DNA of 25,803 nt from AVCC01 sp039920865 (lineage in GTDB: Bacteria; Pseudomonadota; Gammaproteobacteria; Burkholderiales; Burkholderiaceae_D): contig JBDSCZ010000289.1 of assembly GCA_039920865.1 (NCBI GenBank), positions 1-25,803 on the forward strand, read 5' to 3'. Both the position numbers and the translations under genes were made by a program. The notes under the pieces are model-generated. The model was not told the DNA's origin, did not search any database, and saw nothing but the letters and a program-made list of their open reading frames with translations. Each line of letters starts with the position of its first letter. Within the stretch, counting starts at the first letter, position 1. Shown in pieces: positions 14,568-23,438 of the stretch.

Positions 14568-16103
14568 TCACCTTTGCGCCACGGCCGCATCCGGCAAGTG
14601 GCCGATTGTGTCAGACAGCGCGCCTGCGAACAGCGGCTTCGCCGATGCCGATGCGATCTCGGCATACATCTCTATATATTTGCGTACCGGATCGTTCCAT
14701 GAAAAATCGCCGCTCATCGCATTGTGCTGCATGCTCAGCCAGTCGCCGGAATTGCCAAATATCGTGAAAGCGCGGTCTACCGCGGCAATCATGTCAGTGG
14801 TTTGTTCGCCCTCGAAAAGTATGCCGTTCGCGCCCTTGCACACTGGACTGCTGGCACCGGGGTCGATGATGGTATCGATCAAGCCGCCGACCTTCGATGC
14901 AATCGGAATCGTGCCGTAACGCATTGCGTAAATCGGCGTCAAGCCATATGGCTCGAATCTGGTTCCATGCAGCAGCATGTCAGCACCGGCGTGCAATGCA
15001 TGCGCGCGCCGTTCATCGTAGCCGATGTGTACGCCCAGCCGTCCCGGATAACGCTGCGCAAGTTCCAGGAATCCGTTTTCATAGCCATGGTCTCCACGTC
15101 CCAGCACCGCAACTTGCAGGCGCGGATATTTTTCAAAAATAACAGGCAGTGCCGCCAGCGCTACATCTGCCATTTTTTGATGGACAATCCGACTGCCCAG
15201 CGCAAGCAACGGCGCGAACGGATCTGCCGTCAAGTTAAAAATTTTCAGCAGATCCTGCTTGCAGAAATTCTTGTTGCGCAGCGAACGCCGCGAAAAATGC
15301 CGCGCAATCAATGGATCTTTTGCAGGGTTCCAGACCTTCGTGTCGATCCCGTTGGGAATCGCAACGATTGCCTGCCTGCGATGGTTCAGAAGACCGTCCA
15401 GGCCGTTACCGAATTGCGGCGTCAATACTTCTTTCATGTATGACTTGCTGACGATCGAAATGCGGTCGGCATACTGAATGCCTGCCTTCAAGAAACTGAG
15501 CTTGCCCCAGAGTTCGATACCATCCGGATTCAGCATACTGTCGGGAATGCCCAGCGCAAAACCGATCTCGATCGGAAAATTACCTTGAAATGCCAAATTG
15601 TGAATCGTCAATACCGAGCCGACTTGCCGGATGTCGTTAGTGCGAAGCAGCAGCGGGATCAATCCCGCATGCCAATCATTGAGATGCACGACATGCGGCG
15701 CGGCAAGCGGCGTTCGCCCTGCGCAAATGCGCACGGCTGCATGGGAAAATGTTGCAAAACTTACTGCATTGTCCGAATATTCATCACCGTTCGCATCCAC
15801 ATACGGATTACCTGACCTGGCGCGAAAGCTTTCGGACTCCAATAAAATGACCGGAATGTCACTCTCAGGAATATACCCCTGATGCAAGAAAGCCTGCCCG
15901 CCCGGAAGGTCGTCCAGAGCGGCAACTTTGACCAGCCCCGTCGCTGCTTCGAACGCAGACGGATAGCCGGGCATAAATATACTGACATCGATATTCTTTT
16001 CGCGCAAAGCGGCGGCCAGTGCGGAAATGACATCGGCCAAGCCACCCGTTTTGACCAGGGGAATTGCTTCCGATGCGACTAATAGAACCCGTGGACGCAA
16101 CAT
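14568..16103 (-). CDS. glgA: Glycogen synthase GlgA (GT5)
   Basis: Transfers glucose from ADP-glucose to the growing alpha-1,4-glucan. The product is 511 residues from the ATG at 16103 (MLRPRVLLVASEAIPLVKTGG), chosen because AAAGGAA precedes it; a longer frame begins at 16145. GT5 marks: the nucleotide-sugar loop VKTGGLADVISAL near residue 16, HLNDWHAGLIPLLL, TIHNLAFQGNFP, and the C-terminal GTRFEPYGLTPIYAMRYGTIPIASKVGGLIDT, where the usual EPCGL is EPYGL. Length is slightly above the common 475-480. It is separated from malQ-treY by 245 bases with its own candidate promoter, so it may be expressed apart from the trehalose genes. No glgC or glgB is in the window. Confidence 0.92.
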   Translation of the reverse strand: MLRPRVLLVASEAIPLVKTGGLADVISALAAALREKNIDVSIFMPGYPSAFEAATGLVKVAALDDLPGGQAFLHQGYIPESDIPVILLESESFRARSGNPYVDANGDEYSDNAVSFATFSHAAVRICAGRTPLAAPHVVHLNDWHAGLIPLLLRTNDIRQVGSVLTIHNLAFQGNFPIEIGFALGIPDSMLNPDGIELWGKLSFLKAGIQYADRISIVSKSYMKEVLTPQFGNGLDGLLNHRRQAIVAIPNGIDTKVWNPAKDPLIARHFSRRSLRNKNFCKQDLLKIFNLTADPFAPLLALGSRIVHQKMADVALAALPVIFEKYPRLQVAVLGRGDHGYENGFLELAQRYPGRLGVHIGYDERRAHALHAGADMLLHGTRFEPYGLTPIYAMRYGTIPIASKVGGLIDTIIDPGASSPVCKGANGILFEGEQTTDMIAAVDRAFTIFGNSGDWLSMQHNAMSGDFSWNDPVRKYIEMYAEIASASAKPLFAGALSDTIGHLPDAAVAQR

Positions 16104-16217
16104 GCGAATTCCTTTAAATGCGCTTTGCAGCCAGACGATTATCAAATTGCATTTCCGTTCCCATTCGCAGCGATACGATCAGCCAAAAAATGCGTACCCC
16201 ACTCAACAATAAATGTC

Positions 16218-16246
16218 TGCATAAATCGTTTTTTACAGAATGTCAA
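16218..16246 (-). promoter_or_regulatory. Candidate glgA promoter
   Basis: On the minus strand, a perfect -35 TTGACA (16246-16241), a 17-base spacer, and TATGCA (16223-16218) as a poor -10 (first three bases match). It stands about 115 bases before the glgA start in the 245-base gap after malQ-treY. The rest of the gap shows no gene. Confidence 0.42.
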
Positions 16247-16316
16247 AGGATGCTGCATTAAACGAAAAACACATGCTGCGCGTGAAAAAATACGCTGTAT
16301 CGACATGGCCACACGC

Positions 16317-16343
16317 TTGCCAGCCTGACTTGCCCGGCCTGAC
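16317..16343. repeat. Imperfect tandem duplication just after malQ-treY
   Basis: TTGCCAGCCTGAC (16317-16329) is followed at once by TTGCCCGGCCTGAC (16330-16343), the same unit with one extra base and one change. It lies just beyond the stop of the fusion gene. No function is evident. Confidence 0.4.
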
Positions 16344-16348
16344 ATATG

Positions 16349-19300
16349 CTATCTACCTATGCAAAGCAACAAGGCAAAGGGGAAATGACCTAACAACTCG
16401 GCTAGTCCAAACCGCCGCCCTCCGGGTTCAGTGCAGCATAGAGTTTCATCGCTGAATACGTTGTGCCACGCTGTATCGGCCAAGGCTTCCGGCAGTGCGA
16501 TAGTGGTGCCGGCCCATAGCCCGGTTGCCGCAGGAATTTGATCAGTATCGCCAAACAGCGCATAAAAAAATCTGGGGGCGACAACAATCAGCGCGCCATC
16601 CTTGTCGCAGCGCGCGAACGCGCATACCTGCTCGGCGCGGATGCCCTCCGCCTGCAGCGGCAGATAGTCTCCGTCACGAAACAAAGATTCATATTGCCTG
16701 CGCAACTCCAGCGTCCTCCAGGTCAGATACAGCTTGATGCGGCCATCCTCCATCGTTTGCACAAGCGCGCTGGCACGCTCGGCACACTGACCGGGATCTA
16801 CTGCGAAGTAGGTTTTCAACTGCTCCAGCATCGCGCTGCGTCGCCGGTAATCCACAGGCCGTCTGTTGTCCGGGTCGGCCAGGCTAAAATCCCACAGTTC
16901 GTTGCCCTGATAAATATCGGGCACGCCGGGAGAGGTCAGTTTGATCAAGGTCTGCGACAAGCTGTTGAACATGCCCAGACGGGAAACCCGCCGCTGGAAA
17001 GGCAGGAAATCCGCCAGAAACGGGTTCCTGCCCGGTGCCAGCAGCGCCTTGATGAATTTCGATGCCGCGCCCTCGTATTCCGGATTGGGGTTGATCCAGC
17101 TGCTGTTTATCTTGGCTTCCCTGATCGCTTTTTGCATGTAGGTTTCGATCCGTTCGCAGAATCCGGCCAACCGCTCCTGGTCCAGAGGCTCCAGTGGCCA
17201 GGCGCCGATCAGGGTCTGATACAGCAGGTATTCGTCGTTGCGGGAAGGTGCGCTTATACCTTCATCGCCCTGCGACACTTTCTTGCTGCGATTCAATCGG
17301 CTCCAGCGGCGCACCCGCAGCTTCCACAATGCAGGCATCTCCGACAATGTGTTGATGCGGGCGCGCACATCTTCGGATCGCTTGCCGTCATGGGTCGAGG
17401 TGGCAAGCATGGTGTGCGGCCAGTTTTTGGCGCGGTCCTGGCTCGCCGCGTGAAACGCCGCCAGCGCGAAGCCGAAGGTGCGCGGGTCGCCGCCCACCTC
17501 GTTGAGCGAGCTCAGCCGGTGGTAGATATAAAAGCTGGTGTCCTCCATCCCCTTCGCCATCACCGGGCCGGTGAATTGCTGGAATTTCATCGCAAATTTT
17601 GTCACCGTGTCGCGATATGCTTGTCCTTTGCCATCGGCGATGCCAGTCAGAAGCATCTCGCGTACGAAATCGAAGACGCTGATGTCTGCGGCCTGGCTCC
17701 TCCTTTTGGCGGCCGATACCGCCCAGTCGATATAGCGTCTGTCGTCCTCCGACACCGTATCGGCAGTGACGTAAGTACGGTATACCGGGAAGCATGCGGT
17801 GATTTCTATCAACGCATCGCGCAAGCTGTTGGCCGTGAAATCGCAGGTATGCCGGTCCAGTTGCGCGATGCGATCCAGCTGGTTGGCCAGTACATTGAGC
17901 TCACTAGCCAGAACCACTCTCATGATGAGTTTCTTGCTGCGATAAAGCTGCTCGCTGAAATCGATCCTGTCGTCGATAAAGGCCGCATATACGCGCTCCA
18001 TGCGCTCCTCATTGGCGGCATCGACGAACAGGCCGTTGACGACGTTGCAAAACCGGTAGCCGGTGCTCCCATGCACCGGCCACTGCGCAGGCATGCGCTC
18101 GTAACTGGCAATGATTTTCTCAAGTACGATGTAAAGCCCGCTCTGATCGGCGGTAACCCCGGTCGAGTCGGTCTCCGGCTCAGTCTCCGGCTCGACCACT
18201 GCGCGGCCCTGCTGCAGACGACACAAGTATTGCAATGGATCGTACAGCCCGTCCGGATGGTCGATGCGCACCCCATCCACTTTTCCTTGCGCAATCAGAT
18301 TCGATAGCAGGCGATGGGTGGCATCAAAAACCGCTTCGCGTTCCATCCGCAGCCCGGCCAGGCTGTTGATGTCGAAAAAGCGGCGGTAGTTGATTTCATC
18401 GGCAGCCACGCGCCAATAGGAGAACCGGAAGGCCTGCACCTTGATCAATTGATGCAGCAGGTCGAAGCTTTCCGGGTGGCCCGGCTCACCATTGAATTCT
18501 GCTACATTCTGCGCAATGAACTGGTCGACATCGGCGCATGCGGCACACAGTACGGCCAGATGGCGCTTGTGGAGCTCCTTGTCGCGACTGCGCTCAGCTC
18601 TTTGTTCCGATGCCAGGTCGGTGCGCTGCGGCAAATGACCGAATGCGGTGATCAGGCTTTGAAACTCCAGCAACTGGGGGTGATCCGCGCCGAGCTTGTC
18701 CGCCAATTGTTGCCAGCGGTGACCAATGACGCGCGGATACTCGCTCGGGTCCAGCGGGAAGCGGTGTTCGTAATACCAGATACTGAATTCACCATGCGGT
18801 TGATCGAACACCAGTTTCAAGTCACCCGACTCAAGCACGTTGCCATACTGGTCGCTCAGCACCGGCACCAGCACCTTGCCGCGCAACGCTTCCTTCTGCG
18901 GGGTCCAGTCAATATCGAAGAACTCCGCAAACGGCGAGGATTGCCCATTTTCCATTACATCAAGCCACCACTGATTGTCGCTGCCCATCACGCCCATGTG
19001 ATTGGGCACGATATCAATGATTTGTCCCATTCCATGGCGCTGCAGCGCCTCGACATAGTGCTCAAACTCGAGGTCGGTGCCAATCTCCGGGTTGAGCGCA
19101 TTGTGGTCGATGATGTCATAGCCGTGCATGCTGCCCGGTCGCGCCTTGAAATAGGGCGAGGCGTAGCAATGGCTGACGCCGAGCGCATCCAGGTAGGGAA
19201 TCAGCTGTTCGGCCTGGACGAATGTGAATGCGCGGTTGAACTGCAGACGGTAGGTGGCGCGCGGAATCCGTGCGGAGTGCCGCACCGTGGCGGGCTGGGT

Positions 19301-21568
19301 GGTCCCGGTGGCGGGGAATACGCCGCTTCCGCGCACCTGTCGCAACGCTGTCGTCAGTGTTTGCACACGCGCATCAAGCGCCCAACCCTCCAGGTCGAGC
19401 GTCAATTTGCGCTGCCAGTTGGGATACTTGCCGGCGCTGGCAGGAAAATTAACTTGCTCCACTTGCCCCAATACATCCTCCATCTGCACCACCATGAATT
19501 TGGCTGGAGTGCGCGCCAGGTAGGTGTGGACCGCAAGCGCCAGTGCGTCCGTCATCTCGGGATACGCAACCGGATTCACGCTGGCCCCGGCCGGCAGCAA
19601 TTGTGCCCGCTCCAGCGCCATCAGCAACTGCGCCCGGCTCTGTACGCGATCCAGCAGCTGGGCATCGCGCAACTGCACCGAAGAGAACAAGTCAAGCGCA
19701 CAACGCAGATCAATGTCGTGCCCCAGCCAATAGCCGGCCAGCGTCGGCAAGTCATGGGTGCTTGCCGCCACCAGTGATTGGGCAGGATAATCGGACGGCG
19801 CCTTGAATGTTCCGTCCTGCTCCTTCTCGAAGTAGAACAGCCGGTATGACAGCACCGCACTTTGCGCGAGTGCGTCGCGCACTTCCTGCGCGACGGTGCC
19901 CAGGTCTTCGCCGATCACAGCGCAACGATTGCGATGGCTCTCCAGTGCAACGATTCCCAGCAGATCGGCAAACGGGTAATGCACAAAAGTGCCTGCGCTC
20001 GGTATGCCGCCGGCAGGTACCCAGAACAGCCGCATCAGCCCCATCACATGGTCAAGCCGCAGCGCGCCGGAGTGTCGCATGTTTTCGCGCAAGGTCTCGA
20101 TGAATGGCGCATATGCCGCTGCGCGCAGGCGTTGCGGAATCAGCGGCGGCAGCCCCCAGTCCTGGCCCAAGGTATTGTAAGCGTCCGCAGGCGCTCCGAT
20201 GTAGGTGCGCCGGGCATACAGTGTTTGCTCGGCCCAGCACTCCGCTCCATCGGCGGCGACACCCACCGCAATATCCTGATACAGGCCCACACCCAGCCCG
20301 AGCTCCAGGGAACGCTGTTCAACCGCAGCCAATTGCAGTTCGGCGATCCACTGCAGGTATGCGTAGAACTCGATGCGCTCCACATGTGTTGCTGCGAACG
20401 CGGCAACCGGGCCAGAAGATGGGTCCTGGTAATCCTGCGGCCACTGATGCCAGCCGTGTATTGCACTGTCGGTGCGGAAAAAATGCTCCTGCAACGCTTC
20501 AAACAGCGCCTGGCGCCGCAATGCTTCTCCGTTTTGCTGCTGGAAAACGCGAAAGGCGCGCGCGCGCTGACTTTCCAAGCCGAGATGATGCGCACGGAAG
20601 TGGCTGTACAACAGCTCCAGTACCTGCAGCTTGAGCGCGCTGACTTGCTCGTATTTCACCAGTTCGCTGGCACGCAGTATGCGCAAATGCGCCTGAAACT
20701 GCGGCTCCCGCACTATGTTCCGGGCCGACTCGCATTCGGCGAAGTCTGCAATGCCTTCCACCTCCAGGTACAGCACATTCAGAAAACGCCGGCTGGACGG
20801 GCTGTAAGGACTGGCCTGGACCGGATCGCACGGAAATAATGCATGCAACGGGTTGGTGCCAACGAAGCCGGCCCCGATCTGTGCCGCAAATTCCACCGCC
20901 GCCCTGAGGTCTGCAAAGTCGCCGATACCCCAGTTGCGTTGCGAGCGCAGCGCGTACAGCTGAACTGCAAATCCCCACACCCGGCCGTCTTTTGTTAGCG
21001 CAGGCGGCAGGTAACAGGCAGCCGGAACCACAATCAGGCGCATCGCGGCGGAATAGCGTTGCGCCTCGTCCGTTTTTGCGTCCGCTGCTAAAACATTATC
21101 TTCCGCGTCAATTTCCAGCCGGTGGTATCCGGTTGCCAGCGCAGTCGGCAATGGCAACCCATAACGCACATACGATATGCCTGCGATCTCCCGCTGTTCC
21201 AGCACGGCAAAATCGGCTGGCGTGCATCTTCCGCCGGTAGTTTCCCCGGATTCCAGCGTCAGGCGCCATTCAAAAACGTTTCCTGCCATGGTGGCCGGCA
21301 TCGTCAGCACGACTTGGGGCGCGGCGTGCGTCTCAGTAATTACCTGGACTGGTTCCAGCAGGCTGCGCCAGGACTGCGTCTCGCATTCTTCCACCGCATG
21401 TTCCAGATCGGCGGCTTTCTCTGCATCGACTTTCATCGCTGCCAGCAGCGCCCGCCTGGTTTCTTCGGATGTCGGATGCCGGTTGCCCCAGATGTCGGTA
21501 TATTCCGGCTCGATGCCGCACCAGGCGCACAGCCGGTCCAGCATTGCTTGATGTGACACATTAGGCAT
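16349..21568 (-). CDS. malQ-treY: Fusion of 4-alpha-glucanotransferase (MalQ) and maltooligosyltrehalose synthase (TreY)
   Basis: One continuous frame of 1739 residues. The N-terminal half (to about 745) is GH77 amylomaltase: LRLDHVMGLMRLFW (nucleophile Asp, about 503), VIGEDLGTV (acid/base Glu, about 551) and STHDLPTLAGYW (about 603). The C-terminal part from about 767 is GH13 TreY: ATYRLQFNRAFTF, DIVPNHMGVMG, GVRIDHPDGLYDP (about 1098), IVLEKIIA (about 1147), TSTHDGKRSEDVRAR (about 1390) and VPDIYQGNELWDF. TreY turns the reducing end of a maltodextrin into a trehalosyl unit; MalQ rebuilds short dextrins into chains long enough for it. I start at the ATG at 21568, which overlaps the treZ stop by 8 bases; the frame extends upstream to 21643. 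Separate genes are the commoner arrangement. Confidence 0.92.
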   Translation of the reverse strand: MPNVSHQAMLDRLCAWCGIEPEYTDIWGNRHPTSEETRRALLAAMKVDAEKAADLEHAVEECETQSWRSLLEPVQVITETHAAPQVVLTMPATMAGNVFEWRLTLESGETTGGRCTPADFAVLEQREIAGISYVRYGLPLPTALATGYHRLEIDAEDNVLAADAKTDEAQRYSAAMRLIVVPAACYLPPALTKDGRVWGFAVQLYALRSQRNWGIGDFADLRAAVEFAAQIGAGFVGTNPLHALFPCDPVQASPYSPSSRRFLNVLYLEVEGIADFAECESARNIVREPQFQAHLRILRASELVKYEQVSALKLQVLELLYSHFRAHHLGLESQRARAFRVFQQQNGEALRRQALFEALQEHFFRTDSAIHGWHQWPQDYQDPSSGPVAAFAATHVERIEFYAYLQWIAELQLAAVEQRSLELGLGVGLYQDIAVGVAADGAECWAEQTLYARRTYIGAPADAYNTLGQDWGLPPLIPQRLRAAAYAPFIETLRENMRHSGALRLDHVMGLMRLFWVPAGGIPSAGTFVHYPFADLLGIVALESHRNRCAVIGEDLGTVAQEVRDALAQSAVLSYRLFYFEKEQDGTFKAPSDYPAQSLVAASTHDLPTLAGYWLGHDIDLRCALDLFSSVQLRDAQLLDRVQSRAQLLMALERAQLLPAGASVNPVAYPEMTDALALAVHTYLARTPAKFMVVQMEDVLGQVEQVNFPASAGKYPNWQRKLTLDLEGWALDARVQTLTTALRQVRGSGVFPATGTTQPATVRHSARIPRATYRLQFNRAFTFVQAEQLIPYLDALGVSHCYASPYFKARPGSMHGYDIIDHNALNPEIGTDLEFEHYVEALQRHGMGQIIDIVPNHMGVMGSDNQWWLDVMENGQSSPFAEFFDIDWTPQKEALRGKVLVPVLSDQYGNVLESGDLKLVFDQPHGEFSIWYYEHRFPLDPSEYPRVIGHRWQQLADKLGADHPQLLEFQSLITAFGHLPQRTDLASEQRAERSRDKELHKRHLAVLCAACADVDQFIAQNVAEFNGEPGHPESFDLLHQLIKVQAFRFSYWRVAADEINYRRFFDINSLAGLRMEREAVFDATHRLLSNLIAQGKVDGVRIDHPDGLYDPLQYLCRLQQGRAVVEPETEPETDSTGVTADQSGLYIVLEKIIASYERMPAQWPVHGSTGYRFCNVVNGLFVDAANEERMERVYAAFIDDRIDFSEQLYRSKKLIMRVVLASELNVLANQLDRIAQLDRHTCDFTANSLRDALIEITACFPVYRTYVTADTVSEDDRRYIDWAVSAAKRRSQAADISVFDFVREMLLTGIADGKGQAYRDTVTKFAMKFQQFTGPVMAKGMEDTSFYIYHRLSSLNEVGGDPRTFGFALAAFHAASQDRAKNWPHTMLATSTHDGKRSEDVRARINTLSEMPALWKLRVRRWSRLNRSKKVSQGDEGISAPSRNDEYLLYQTLIGAWPLEPLDQERLAGFCERIETYMQKAIREAKINSSWINPNPEYEGAASKFIKALLAPGRNPFLADFLPFQRRVSRLGMFNSLSQTLIKLTSPGVPDIYQGNELWDFSLADPDNRRPVDYRRRSAMLEQLKTYFAVDPGQCAERASALVQTMEDGRIKLYLTWRTLELRRQYESLFRDGDYLPLQAEGIRAEQVCAFARCDKDGALIVVAPRFFYALFGDTDQIPAATGLWAGTTIALPEALADTAWHNVFSDETLCCTEPGGRRFGLAELLGHFPFALLLCIGR

Positions 21569-23438
21569 GGCAAGGCTGCTCCTTGCTTGTATCGAGAAAC
21601 CACGCGATCGACCAGGGCGGCAACGGTTGTAGCAATTGCTCACCGGCCAAGCCTGCGATCACGAATGCGTCAGTCGCATAAAAAAGTTCTCCGGACGGGC
21701 GCCGGATGCCGGGCAGCTCTTGCGCGCCAAGATTGGCCACCAGACTGAGGACGCTGTCGTTGCCCAGCCGCCAGCACAGCACCAGTCCGCTTGCGCCGAC
21801 AATCTGATACTGCGCCTGCCCGCCGCTGGTGCCAGATAAGCGCGGCATGATGAATTCGCGCCGCAGCGCAAGCAGATTGCAGTAGTGCGCCAGCCAGGCG
21901 TCATGCGGCGATGTTGCAATGCAGTTCCAGTCGAGTTTGGAACGCTTGAAAGTGGCCAGATCGCACGGGTCCGGAATCTCTGCGAGGCGGTCTGATGCGC
22001 TTGCATCACTGAAGAGGGAGAAACCTGCAAATTCTCGGCGGCGCCCTTCCGTCACTGCCGTCGCCAGCTCCGGCCCGAAGTCGCAGAAAAATTGAAACGG
22101 CTGGAGTGCGCCGAACTCTTCTCCCATGAACAGCAGCGGCGGCGAAGGTGCCAGCAACATGATTGCGGTCACTGCGCGCAGGACGACCGGGTCGGCCAGC
22201 GAGGTCAAGCGTTCGCCGAAGGCCCGGTTGCCGATCTGATCGTGATTCTGCAGGAACCCGATGAATGCTGTCGGGGGCAGATCGGCGCTCGGTGTCCCGC
22301 GCGGTTTCCCATCGTGAAAGAGCGATGGGTCGCCCTGATAATCAAAGCCCTGCGCCAGGCAGCGACCAAGGTGCGCCACCGGAGCGTCGGCGTAGTCGGC
22401 GTAATAGCCTTCGGTTTCGCCGCAGACCAGCACGTGCAATGCATGATGGATATCGTCGTTCCATTGCGCCGTATACCAGCGTGGCCGGCCGGCATCGTCG
22501 CGCGCCAGATAACGGGCGTCATTGTGATCGTTCTCAAGGATCAGGTGCACTGTGCGGCTGCGTCCCGGCCCCGCATGCACCGCTTGCGCCAGTTCGGTCA
22601 GGATATCGGATTCGGAGGCGTCGCAAATCGCGTGTACCGCATCGAGCCGCAAGCCGTCGAAATGAAATTCCTCCAGCCAGTACAGCGCATTGTGGATGAA
22701 AAAATCGCGCACGGTCCGGTTGTCGGGTCCGTCGAAATTGATCGCTGCACCCCACGGCGTGTGGTGCCGTTCGTTATAAAACTGCGGGGCATAGGCATGC
22801 AGATAATTGCCCTCGGGGCCGAAATGGTTGTAGACCACATCGAGCAACACCATCAGCCCCTTGCGGTGCGCGCTTTCGATTAGCGTCTTCAATTGCTCGG
22901 GGGTGCCGTAGCGGCTGTCCGGTGCAAATAGAAGGACGCCGTCATAGCCCCAGTTGCGCGCGCCCGGAAAGTCGGCAACCGGCATCAGTTCGATCGCGGT
23001 GACGCCCAGTGCAAGCAGGTAGTCGAGCCGCTCCTCTACGCCCAGAAAGGTGCCTGCCGGGGTGAAGGTGCCGACATGGAGCTCGTAGATCACCGCATCC
23101 TGCCAGCGCCGGCCGCGCCAGGCGGTGTCGTGCCAGATAAACGCAGCGGGGTCGACCACGCTGCTGGGGCCATCCACGTCGTCCGGATTGCAACGCGAGG
23201 CAGGATCGGGCACCGTGAGTTTGCCGTCGATCCGGTAGCGATAGCGGCTGCCGGCGCGGGCGCGCGGGGTCAGCAGCTCGAACCAGCCATCGGCTGTGCG
23301 ATTCATCGCGATTACCTGTTCGGCGCCGGGCGGGACCAGACACAGCTCGACGCATTGTGCCGACGGCGCCCATAAACGGAAGCGTACACCGGCATCTGCC
23401 AACTCAGCCCCGAACGGCATCCGATGACGACTTTTCAT
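21561..23438 (-). CDS. treZ: Malto-oligosyltrehalose trehalohydrolase TreZ
   Basis: GH13 hydrolase of 625 residues that releases trehalose from maltooligosyltrehalose made by TreY. An N-terminal beta-sandwich (FRLWAPSAQCVELCL, to about 100) is followed by the barrel: VIYELHVGTFTPAGTF, LLDVVYNHFGPEGNYLH, FDGLRLDAVHAI (nucleophile Asp, about 263), LILENDHNDARYL (acid/base Glu, about 300) and FLQNHDQIGNRAFGERL (Asp stabiliser). The stretch NHFGPEGNYL with W-G-AINFDGP is typical of TreZ and separates it from GlgB. The start at 23438 lies inside the end of glgX/treX (35-base overlap) with GGAGGG upstream; the stop overlaps the next start by 8 bases. This points to tight translational coupling and balanced synthesis. 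Confidence 0.92.
   Translation of the reverse strand: MKSRHRMPFGAELADAGVRFRLWAPSAQCVELCLVPPGAEQVIAMNRTADGWFELLTPRARAGSRYRYRIDGKLTVPDPASRCNPDDVDGPSSVVDPAAFIWHDTAWRGRRWQDAVIYELHVGTFTPAGTFLGVEERLDYLLALGVTAIELMPVADFPGARNWGYDGVLLFAPDSRYGTPEQLKTLIESAHRKGLMVLLDVVYNHFGPEGNYLHAYAPQFYNERHHTPWGAAINFDGPDNRTVRDFFIHNALYWLEEFHFDGLRLDAVHAICDASESDILTELAQAVHAGPGRSRTVHLILENDHNDARYLARDDAGRPRWYTAQWNDDIHHALHVLVCGETEGYYADYADAPVAHLGRCLAQGFDYQGDPSLFHDGKPRGTPSADLPPTAFIGFLQNHDQIGNRAFGERLTSLADPVVLRAVTAIMLLAPSPPLLFMGEEFGALQPFQFFCDFGPELATAVTEGRRREFAGFSLFSDASASDRLAEIPDPCDLATFKRSKLDWNCIATSPHDAWLAHYCNLLALRREFIMPRLSGTSGGQAQYQIVGASGLVLCWRLGNDSVLSLVANLGAQELPGIRRPSGELFYATDAFVIAGLAGEQLLQPLPPWSIAWFLDTSKEQPCHA

Noticed and set aside
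16538..19777. Two long open frames on the plus strand (16538-18307 and 18314-19777) opposite the MalQ-TreY gene
   Set aside because: They lie fully antisense to a gene with intact catalytic motifs, lack recognisable domains and SD sites, and are explained by the base composition of the coding strand.
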